This document shows positions 14,919 to 21,700 of a stretch of DNA of 30,293 bases, one piece after another (position 1 is the stretch's first letter; each line of letters starts with the position of its first letter). The notes beneath the pieces are model-generated. The model was not told the origin of the DNA. It ran no database searches and saw only the letters and a list, made by a program, of their open reading frames with translations. Origin of the DNA: Bacillota bacterium (GTDB lineage Bacteria > Bacillota > Bacilli > Bacillales > Cytobacillaceae); assembly GCA_023389895.1 (NCBI GenBank), contig JAEWDX010000205.1, positions 1 to 30,293 of the forward strand. The letters run 5' to 3'. A program made the translations under genes and the position numbers.

Positions 14919-15758
14919 TTATGACTTAGAAATCTCACCAAAGCCTTCACCAAAAACATCCCGTACATCATGAATGGCAACAAAAGCGTTCTTATCTGCC
15001 TCTTTCACAATTTTCTTCAGCTTCACTATTTCTTGGCTGCTTATGACAATATATAAAATATCTTTGTCCGTTTTTGTATAGTAGCCGCTGCCATTAAAAA
15101 CAGTAACACCTCGATTCATCAATTCATTCACCTGCTGGGCGATTTTGTCTGGCTCTGAGGAAATAATCGTGACTGCTTTTTTCGAATTAAAGCCTTCTAT
15201 AATGAATTCCATTACCTTTGTTCCAATATAGAGCATCATAACTGTTAGCATTAATTTTTCTGGGCCAATAATGAAATACGATGAAAAGACAACAATTAAA
15301 TCAAAAAACAATAACCCATAGCTAATACTCCAGCCAAAATATTTATTCGTTATTCTTGCTAAAATCGTTGTACCAGCTGTTGTCCCACCTACTCGAATAA
15401 TTAAACCAATCCCCACTCCGACAAATACACCGCCAAAAATGGCATTGACAATAATTTCATCAGACGCAATTGTCCATCCCTCTGTTAAATGCAAAAACAA
15501 AGAGTTTAGTACAACCGCAATCACCGTATAAACAGTTGTCATTTTACTCAAAAATCTATAACCGGCAACTAACAAGATCGAATTTAGAACTAAGTTCACT
15601 AAGCCTGGCGACCATTTGTAGAGATAATAAGCAATAATCGTTATTCCCGTTACGCCGCCTTCTCCAAGCTCATTCGGAATGATATAGAGATTAACCCCTA
15701 ATGCAAAAAGTAAAGCACCAATTGTAATAAACAAAAGATCAATAAACGTTTTTTTCAT
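14919..15758 (-). CDS. YitT-family membrane protein (DUF161 + DUF2179)
   Basis: This 279-aa integral membrane protein belongs to the YitT family. The N-terminal two thirds hold about five to six hydrophobic segments (e.g. LLFITIGALLFALGVNLYII) with the family's PNELGEGGVTGI, GGVFVGVGIGLIIRVGGTTAGTTI and FNSKKAVTIIS patterns. The last ~80 residues form the soluble DUF2179 domain (RGVTVFNGSGYYTKTDKDILY). Substrate is not established for most members. ATG 15758 is preferred because AAGGGTG sits 6 nt upstream; a GTG at 15767 lies inside that site. It is divergent from the ECF-type gene, with a palindrome between them. It is one of several paralogs normally found per Bacillus genome, so no finer name is given. 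Confidence 0.88.
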   Translation of the reverse strand: MKKTFIDLLFITIGALLFALGVNLYIIPNELGEGGVTGITIIAYYLYKWSPGLVNLVLNSILLVAGYRFLSKMTTVYTVIAVVLNSLFLHLTEGWTIASDEIIVNAIFGGVFVGVGIGLIIRVGGTTAGTTILARITNKYFGWSISYGLLFFDLIVVFSSYFIIGPEKLMLTVMMLYIGTKVMEFIIEGFNSKKAVTIISSEPDKIAQQVNELMNRGVTVFNGSGYYTKTDKDILYIVISSQEIVKLKKIVKEADKNAFVAIHDVRDVFGEGFGEISKS

Positions 15759-15835
15759 CCTTAACACCCTTGTCTAGCTTCAGCTCCTAGCCTCAGCTTT
15801 CCTTGTCATTTGAAAAATAAATACTATTATCAAGA

Positions 15836-15847
15836 CATGTTAACATG
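15836..15847. promoter_or_regulatory. Palindrome in divergent intergenic region
   Basis: CATGTTAACATG is a perfect 12-bp palindrome, flanked by TTATC on the left and GATAA on the right. It lies between the divergent YitT and ECF-type genes, where an operator would be expected. No regulator is assigned. Confidence 0.4.
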
Positions 15848-16053
15848 ATAACGAGTCATTAGTCTATATTACTCCCCACGATAGCTATGCCTATCTGCGA
15901 AAAATCTATACTATCTTTAAAATCGATAATACAGATATGTTATTATAGTATTTCTCGATACCCAGCCTTTTTAGTGATAAAAGTCATTCCAGCAAGTAAA
16001 TTATAGTGATATTAATTAGTTGTTCATCAGATGAAAATAGGAAGGGCGTTTTT

Positions 16054-16629
16054 ATGAATAAGGGGAAAACAGTTATTTTAACTTATGGAGCAATGTGTAT
16101 TGTCCTAAACGTTGTACTTGGTACGATCGTCTCCGCATTGAAGATTCCACTATTATTTCTTGATACGATTGGAACCGTTTTAATGGCAGTCTTATTTGGT
16201 CCTTGGTGGGGGGCACTAACAGGTTTATTAACGAATGTTATTTTAGGAATTACAACGAGCCCGACGGCAATCTTTTTTGGATTGGTAAATGTTGGAATTG
16301 CACTCGTAGTTGGCTTTATGGCAAGAAAGTTTAATTTTACAAAATGGTATATAGCACTTATTACTGGAATCATTCTATCTATTGTTGCACCACTGATCGG
16401 AACCCCTATTGCTGTTGCCATCTTCGGAGGTTTAAACGGAAGTGGCTTTGATATTGTCGTATTATGGCTGCGGGCTGCGGGCGAAAGTGTTTTCGCTTCT
16501 ACATTTATCTCTAGAATAACAGGTAATATTGTTGATAAAATTGCTACTTGCTTACTTGTCATGTTTATCATTATGAAGTTGCCCATCTTCCAAAAGATAT
16601 ATAAGGGGCATCAACGTCATGCAGCGTAA
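16054..16629 (+). CDS. ECF-type transporter S component (CD3073-like)
   Basis: This 191-aa membrane protein has about six hydrophobic segments and looks like a substrate-binding S component of an energy-coupling-factor vitamin transporter. Typical features are the N-terminal helix with small residues, LDTIGTVLMAVLFGPWWGALTGLLTNVILGITTSPTA and a basic cytoplasmic tail. ATG 16054 (MNKGKTV) is chosen because GGAAGGG lies about 8 nt upstream; the in-frame ATG at 16006 has no ribosome site. S components need a shared EcfAAT module encoded elsewhere. The next gene, a TudS-related protein, overlaps its end, matching the CD3073/CD3072 pair I recall from Clostridioides difficile annotation. The transported ligand may therefore be a thiolated base or related sulfur compound (inference). 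Confidence 0.78.
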   Translation: MNKGKTVILTYGAMCIVLNVVLGTIVSALKIPLLFLDTIGTVLMAVLFGPWWGALTGLLTNVILGITTSPTAIFFGLVNVGIALVVGFMARKFNFTKWYIALITGIILSIVAPLIGTPIAVAIFGGLNGSGFDIVVLWLRAAGESVFASTFISRITGNIVDKIATCLLVMFIIMKLPIFQKIYKGHQRHAA

Positions 16630-17086
16630 GAAAAAAATCATTATCACGTCCCATTGTATTTTAAACCAAAATACAGTAATTGACGGTGAAGCACGGAGCA
16701 CTGGTGCTATCCACTCTGCAGTCGATTGGATTCAAGAAGAAGGATTAGGGATATTGCAGCTTCCCTGTCCTGAGTTCACTTTTCTTGGTCTTGAACGACC
16801 ACCAATGACATATGAGGAATATGATAACGAAGAATACCGTAACCATTGTAGAAACATTTTACAGCCAATCATTGAACAATTAATTGAGTACAAAAGATGT
16901 GCTTATGACATTGTCGGCATTCTCGGAATTCAAAGCAGTCCATCCTGCGACATGACACGAGGCGTTTTCATGGAGGAGCTAAAAGCTCTCTTAAATGAAC
17001 ATCAAATACCCATTAAAACACAATGGTTTCTTCCAGATCAGGTAGACCCTATCTTTCGAAATAAAGAACATTTCGTTAAAGAATAG
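16619..17086 (+). CDS. TudS/DUF523-related putative desulfidase (CD3072-like)
   Basis: This 155-aa cytosolic protein is related to DUF523/TudS thiouracil desulfidase. It has the early SHCILNQ segment, PCPEFTFLGLERPP (second cysteine) and IQSSPSCDMTRGVFMEEL, the family's G.xxSPSC signature (third cysteine). TudS uses three cysteines to hold a [4Fe-4S] cluster that removes sulfur from thio-nucleobases, and three suitably placed cysteines are present here. The family's second part is absent. The ATG at 16619 lies inside the end of the S-component gene with AAGGGG before it, so the two are translationally coupled. Import followed by desulfuration is a reasonable joint role; the substrate is unproven. 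A strong terminator ends the operon. Confidence 0.78.
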   Translation: MQRKKKIIITSHCILNQNTVIDGEARSTGAIHSAVDWIQEEGLGILQLPCPEFTFLGLERPPMTYEEYDNEEYRNHCRNILQPIIEQLIEYKRCAYDIVGILGIQSSPSCDMTRGVFMEELKALLNEHQIPIKTQWFLPDQVDPIFRNKEHFVKE

Positions 17087-17092
17087 ATTTAA

Positions 17093-17145
17093 AGGAGAGT
17101 CTCGAAAAGGATATTTTCTTTTCGAAACTCTCCTCTTCTTATTTT
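17093..17145 (+). terminator. Terminator of the S-component/desulfidase operon
   Basis: AGGAGAGTCTCGAAAAG pairs with CTTTTCGAAACTCTCCT with a single mismatch around an 8-nt loop, then TCTTCTTATTTT. Confidence 0.88.
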
Positions 17146-17230
17146 ACAACCTCTTCTTCCCTCAGCTCGACTTCCCAGCCTTTGCAAACATCGACCCACT
17201 CTTTTGCATGCCAACTGCATCGTTTTTTAA

Positions 17231-17272
17231 CTATTAGTCATTTTGTCATACTAATAGTCTAATTCGACTATT
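17231..17272. repeat. Overlapping inverted repeats upstream of riboswitch
   Basis: CTATTAGT (17231-17238) with ACTAATAG (17250-17257), and AATAGTC (17253-17259) with GACTATT (17266-17272). The middle arm is shared, so the two hairpins are mutually exclusive or form a three-half-site operator just upstream of the -10. Confidence 0.5.
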
Positions 17273-17291
17273 AAAAAAAGATATTCTCATA

Positions 17292-17297
17292 TATAAT
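17292..17297 (+). promoter_or_regulatory. -10 element of the transglutaminase-like gene
   Basis: A perfect TATAAT lies about 10 nt before the riboswitch aptamer, the right position for a transcript beginning with the aptamer. No good -35 lies at 17 nt (TTCGAC is at 23 nt), suggesting activator help or a weak -35. Confidence 0.5.
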
Positions 17298-17304
17298 GAA
17301 GATA

Positions 17305-17382
17305 ATGGCAAATCAATTGAAAGATTGAGACGCAAAGCCACAGGTCTAAGGCGAAATCGCTATGACGGCTGGGTTACCGTAA
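17305..17382 (+). ncRNA. Cyclic-di-GMP-I (GEMM-I) riboswitch
   Basis: The sequence holds the conserved core of the class I c-di-GMP riboswitch: GGCAAA at the 5' side, a CAAT-TGAAA-GATTG P1b-like hairpin with a tetraloop, GACGCAAAGCCACAGG, a variable GGCGAAATCGCT stem, then GACGGCTGGGTTACCG. The aptamer ends about 25 nt before the AAGGAG site. Between them is a TTTATTCT-GAAA-AGAATAAA hairpin (17383-17402) without a T-run, so control may be at translation or by RNA stability. Sign of regulation (on or off) cannot be read with confidence. Confidence 0.9.
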
Positions 17383-17422
17383 TTTATTCTGAAAAGAATA
17401 AAATCGTAAGGAGAGATGCATT

Positions 17423-18541
17423 ATGTTTAAAAAGGCTTTTTTTGTCGTTCCGTTTTTCTTTGTATTCTTATTAACAGTAGGTTTTCCTACCTCCGCAAAA
17501 GAAATAAGTCCACGTGAAGAAACTTATCAAAATCTATTAAACTCCATTACTAGTTTCACTAGTACGGCTTTTTTTCCTGCCGAATCCGTCTCATATAAGG
17601 ATGTCGACTCTATTATAAATGAAGTGCTCGACGATCATCCTGAAATTTTCTATTTTCAGCATGCAGGAACAAAAATTTATTCCGATGGGAAAATTGAACT
17701 AAAATATAAATATCCTACTACTAAAATAAAAGAAATGGTTCAAAAGCAAGAAGCAAAAATAAATAATATTCTAAAACAAATTATCAAACCAGGCTATACG
17801 GAGTTCGATAAAGTAAAGGCAGTCCACGATTATATCATTCTAAATACAGCTTATGACTGGGAAAATTTCAAACAAAACAAAGTACCAGAAGCTTCTTATA
17901 CACCGTATGGATTATTTATAAACGGTGTTGCAGTCTGTGAAGGATACTCCAAAACAATGCAACTATTATTAGAGATGGTTGGCATTGAAACCCACTACAT
18001 TACCGGCAAAGCGAATAGCGGGGATCATGCTTGGAATCTAGTCAAAATTGATGGGGAATATTATTATATCGATGCAACTTGGAATGATCCAGTTCCGAAC
18101 CGAGCTGGAGAAATTAGTTATCAATATTTTCTTGTTCCTACATCTGTACTAAAAAAGGATCATGTTTGGGATGAGAAGCAATTTCCTGAAGCAAAAAGCA
18201 GTAAATATGCGTATTTCCAAGAATTTGCTTCAATGAAAGAATTAAATTCCTTTTACTATTATTCTAATAATAAGGACAACAATAAGATTTATCGCATGAA
18301 AAAAGATGGTACTGGAAAAACAAAATTACTTAATGCTCCTGCTCCTTATTTTGCCATCACGGAAAATACGATTTACTTTAGTAATTATTCAAATAGTGGC
18401 TATCTATATCAAGCTAAACTAGACGGTTCTGGCTTAAAACAGCTTAATAAAATCCACTCTATCGATCTTTATATTGAGAATAATAAATTGATTTATACGA
18501 ATAAGGCAACTGGAAAAAAAGGTTCAGTTAAAATTTCATAG
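17423..18541 (+). CDS. Secreted transglutaminase-like protein with C-terminal DUF5050-like repeats
   Basis: This 372-aa protein has an N-terminal signal segment (FFVVPFFFVFLLTVGF, cleavage near SAK, residue 26). The transglutaminase-like core has GVAVCEGYSKTMQLLLEMVG (C172), HAWNLVKIDG (H202) and YYIDATWND (D217), a complete Cys-His-Asp triad. Such domains are cysteine proteases or amide-crosslinking enzymes. The C-terminal ~110 residues contain tyrosine-rich repeats (IYRMKKDGTGKTKLL, LYQAKLDGSGLKQLN) like the DUF5050 beta-propeller-type module, probably a binding domain. It acts outside the membrane. Expression is under the c-di-GMP riboswitch directly upstream. A sortase-anchored adhesin and an EAL-HDOD protein lie on the opposite strand nearby, so a role in surface attachment, by processing or crosslinking wall proteins, is a plausible inference. 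The ATG at 17423 has AAGGAG 9 nt upstream. Confidence 0.85.
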   Translation: MFKKAFFVVPFFFVFLLTVGFPTSAKEISPREETYQNLLNSITSFTSTAFFPAESVSYKDVDSIINEVLDDHPEIFYFQHAGTKIYSDGKIELKYKYPTTKIKEMVQKQEAKINNILKQIIKPGYTEFDKVKAVHDYIILNTAYDWENFKQNKVPEASYTPYGLFINGVAVCEGYSKTMQLLLEMVGIETHYITGKANSGDHAWNLVKIDGEYYYIDATWNDPVPNRAGEISYQYFLVPTSVLKKDHVWDEKQFPEAKSSKYAYFQEFASMKELNSFYYYSNNKDNNKIYRMKKDGTGKTKLLNAPAPYFAITENTIYFSNYSNSGYLYQAKLDGSGLKQLNKIHSIDLYIENNKLIYTNKATGKKGSVKIS

Positions 18542-18569
18542 ATTTTATATGAGATTATAATCCACAGAC

Positions 18570-18622
18570 AAAAGAGAGGACAATTTTAGATTTTAATCTA
18601 AATCATTGTCCTCTCTTTTTAT
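18570..18622 (+). terminator. Terminator of the transglutaminase-like gene
   Basis: AAAGAGAGGACAAT pairs with ATTGTCCTCTCTTT, with an inner TTAGATT/AATCTAA hairpin and a T5 tail. The upper stem would be stable on either strand. Confidence 0.88.
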
Positions 18623-18627
18623 TTATC

Positions 18628-18716
18628 CCGCATTAACGGGCTGTAAGACCCCCACTTCAAGTAGTTAAGGGAAAACAAAAATTCTAAGTGGGGGATCAAA
18701 CAGCCCTTAAATGCCC
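18628..18716. mobile_element. Long imperfect palindromic element (possible IS200/IS605-related relic)
   Basis: The left arm 18628-18657 (CCCGCATT..CGGGCTGT..ACCCCCACTT) is nearly the exact reverse complement of 18685-18716 (AAGTGGGGGAT..ACAGCCC..ATGCCCG), giving arms of about 31 bp with two or three differences. The spacer holds GTAGTTAAGGGAAAACAAAAATTCT. The motif ACGGGCTGTAAGACCCCCACTTCAAG-type end resembles, as I remember it, the right ends and guide-RNA ends of IS605/TnpB elements in Bacilli. No tnpA or tnpB is present in the window, so this would be a non-autonomous or leftover end. A plain intergenic palindromic repeat is the alternative. Confidence 0.5.
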
Positions 18717-18731
18717 GATTGGTTCAACTAA

Positions 18732-18767
18732 CAATCAGTGGGGATGAAGGAAAGCCCCCACTGATTG
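18732..18767 (-). terminator. Terminator hairpin of the LPXTG gene
   Basis: CAATCAGTGGGG (18732-18743) and CCCCACTGATTG (18756-18767) pair perfectly, 12 bp with a 12-nt loop. On the minus strand it lies 10 nt after the LPXTG stop codon, but only a short T-run follows. It may also belong to the adjoining palindromic element. Confidence 0.65.
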
Positions 18768-18776
18768 AGTTTCACT

Positions 18777-21700
18777 TTATGAATCTGTTCGTCTTCTTTT
18801 CACTATCAGCAAAATTCCGATTAGAGTGAATGCAAGGCCAACAATAGGTAATACTGGATTTGCTGCTTCTCCTGTTTGCGGCAATCCATTCGCTTGGTTG
18901 TTTGGATTATTTGCATTATTTGGATCACCCACTCCTCTTGATCCGCCTGGATTATTTACATTTCCAGGGGCATTCGGGTTGCCTGAGTTGGTAGGATCTT
19001 TCGGATCTTTCGAGCCACCTGGTTGATTTGGATCTTTTGGATCATTCGAGTCAACTGGCTTGTCTGGATCTTTTGGATCTTTCGGATCACCTGGCTTGTT
19101 TGGATCTTTTGGCTTACTCGGTTCACCTGGGGTGCCTGGGTTATTTGGCTCACCTGGATTCCACGGTTTTTCTGGATTCGATGGTCGATAGTTTTTAATT
19201 GGTTCTAGTTTTTTCACTTCTTCATCGAGAGTTACGTCAATGTTTTCAGAACTCTTACTAATTACATAGCCTACAGGAGCCTTAACTTCCTTCAATACAT
19301 AGTGATCGTAAGGCAGGTCTTCGAAAACCGCTTTTCCGTCTTCAGCAGTTATAACCGTCTCACCGATTTTCTCACCTTCGCTGTTATAAAGTTCAAATTC
19401 AGCACCCGCTAGCGGTTTCTTATTCGTCGAACCATCAACTTTCTCAATCTCGATATTTCCGTTTCCTCTTTTATTTTCTTTTTCTACTGAAACGATTGAA
19501 GTTTGATTCTTAACAATGGTAAAGTTTACAGGATCCTCATCTAATAAGTAATGTTCTGGAGCTGTAATTTCAACGAATTGATAATTGCCAGGTTCTAAGT
19601 TGTTAACAGTAATCTTGCCATTGTCATTTGTCTTAAATGGATTGCCTTCCATTTCTACCTTTTCATAATTACCTTCACTATTTTCAATTTGAAGCTCAAA
19701 TTCAGCACCCGCTAAATAAATTTTGTTGTCTTCTTCATCTTTAGCGAATTTTGTTAATTCAACTGCTTGATAAATTTTTTCATTTTTGATTGTTAATGAA
19801 TCTTCTGGTTGATTAATATTAACTATTTCCGTACCATTTATTCCAACGACATATCCTTTAGGTGCTTGATCTTCTTTTAGAAGATATTCGCCGTAAAGAA
19901 GCTTTTCAAACTTAACTTTTCCATCTGCACCTGTTGTTAAGGTTTTAATTACTGCTCCACTTACTTCATCAATTAATGAGAAAATCGCACCCTCGAGGAA
20001 CTTCTCCGGATTATTAGCATCTACCTTAATTATTTCAAGGCTACCTACCTCTCCTGTACCTGTGCCAATTCCTGTCGTTCTTTTTACAGTCAGTGATGAT
20101 TTTGACTCGGTCGTTTCAATTGTAATTTGATCACCAGTAAACTTAACATCGTTATGAACTGTATCCCCAACTTTAGCTAAAATAAGAGATTGATAAGCTA
20201 AAATATATGGTTTATCGATATCCTCTTTAAAAGCAAGCACGAAACCATCGTTAGTAAATTCAAGTGTATAATCAGTACCTTGCTCTAATTCCTTCCCTTT
20301 CTTTACTGAGCCATTTTCACCTACTATTGTAGAATACAGGTGGAATGATTGTTCAAGGGGTATTTGGTTTTCACTTGGTGTATCAACTACTTTAGCATTT
20401 GATACTTTTGATTGACCAAAGTTGATCTCGATATTCCAATCGATAATTTTCCCCTTCTGCTCACCTGTTTTCCCTGTATACTTTCCTCCATTTAGCACAG
20501 ACACACTGGCAGTTACATCTGTTACCTTTACAGTATTATTATATAAAGTTGCCTTATTATCATACTTTTCTTTGATTAACTGATCTTCAAGACTTGTTTT
20601 ATACTCGATTAAATAGGCAGAATTAATTTCTTTCAAGAAATTCACTCTAAAGCCTGGTTGACCAGTTGGATCCCAAACAATTTCATAATCACTGTTTTCA
20701 ACTGCCTCTTCTTGCTTCGTACCATTTTCTCCACCAGTTAATGTCATCTTATAAACTTTTAAAGAATTTTGATCAATTATTTGGTTACCTTGGATTTCAT
20801 CCACTACAGAAGCTGCTGCAAGCGTTCTTAAATTGTAGTTGATTCCAATACTCCATGTAATTTCCTTTGTTACAGCATTATACGAACCATGTTTGAAGCC
20901 ATTTGACTTTGTGTAAGAATCTAGTGTAAATGTTGCTGTAGCTTCTTTTGATTTCTCTTCACTGCTTTCATCTATCCATGTAATTACGGCTTTGTTATTT
21001 AAATAGTCTTTATTTTTATCCTCACGAGCGTCATAATTAAAGTTTGTCTCATATTGGATATAGTGTGGAGTACTGATCTCATGCAGAAACTCAATTTCGA
21101 AACCATCTTCGCCCTTATTAATAAGTTTGTAATCTGTATCTTTTACTAGTTCCTTCCCTTGAGTCGTAATTCTCAAAGTTTCAGGAATTAATGTAAGACC
21201 TTTGTTTAGAAAAGTATCAACTAGCTTCACATCTTTCATTAAATGACTGTCTATATTGAAAGAAATCATCCAAGTTGTTGTTTTCTTGTTATAATCAGTA
21301 TAGGGATGGTCCTTATAATTGGATTTATAAAGAATTTGCTGATATATATCCCTTGTTCCTGAAGTCTTATGTTCTCCTGATTCAACTTCGTTTGTGATTT
21401 TCTCCCAATCAAACACACGATCAATAGCTCTTGTCTTATAAGTGATTTTATATGCTTCATGAATATCTTGGTTGAACTGAAGCTCAAAACCATTTCTATT
21501 GTCTGTAGATTTTTTAGGAGTAATTGTATAATTCGTAAATACCTCACCTGATCCACTTTCATTTCCATTCTCATCAATCGTTATCTTCTTTACTATGAAA
21601 TCAAAAGTACCATCTGATTTTTTTACAAGCTCTTGCGTATTATTAAAGAAGTCCTTCAATAAAGCATCTGCTTGTGGAATTGATTTTTCGTTATAATTGT

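Larger units (their letters stand above)
17087..17422. other. Gene-free interval carrying terminator, inverted repeats, promoter and riboswitch
   Basis: No gene is seen. From left to right it holds the terminator of the desulfidase operon, a T/C-rich stretch, two overlapping inverted repeats at 17231-17272, a TATAAT at 17292-17297 and the c-di-GMP-I aptamer leading to the transglutaminase-like gene. Confidence 0.7.

Noticed and set aside
15779..16053. Riboswitch upstream of the ECF-type S component
   Set aside because: No consensus of preQ1, purine, TPP, FMN, cobalamin or T-box elements could be found; only a palindrome and AT-rich sequence.
16083..16586. Minus-strand 167-codon open frame
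   Set aside because: It is antisense to the S-component gene, is low in plausible domain content and has no ribosome site.
18628..18767. CRISPR-like repeat
   Set aside because: The repeats are inverted palindromes with shared cores, not regularly spaced direct repeats with unique spacers.
18826..19208. Plus-strand open frames with repeated Ile/Trp/Phe-rich or Gly/Phe-rich residues
   Set aside because: They are antisense readings of the Pro/Lys/Asp repeat region of the LPXTG protein and have no ribosome site.
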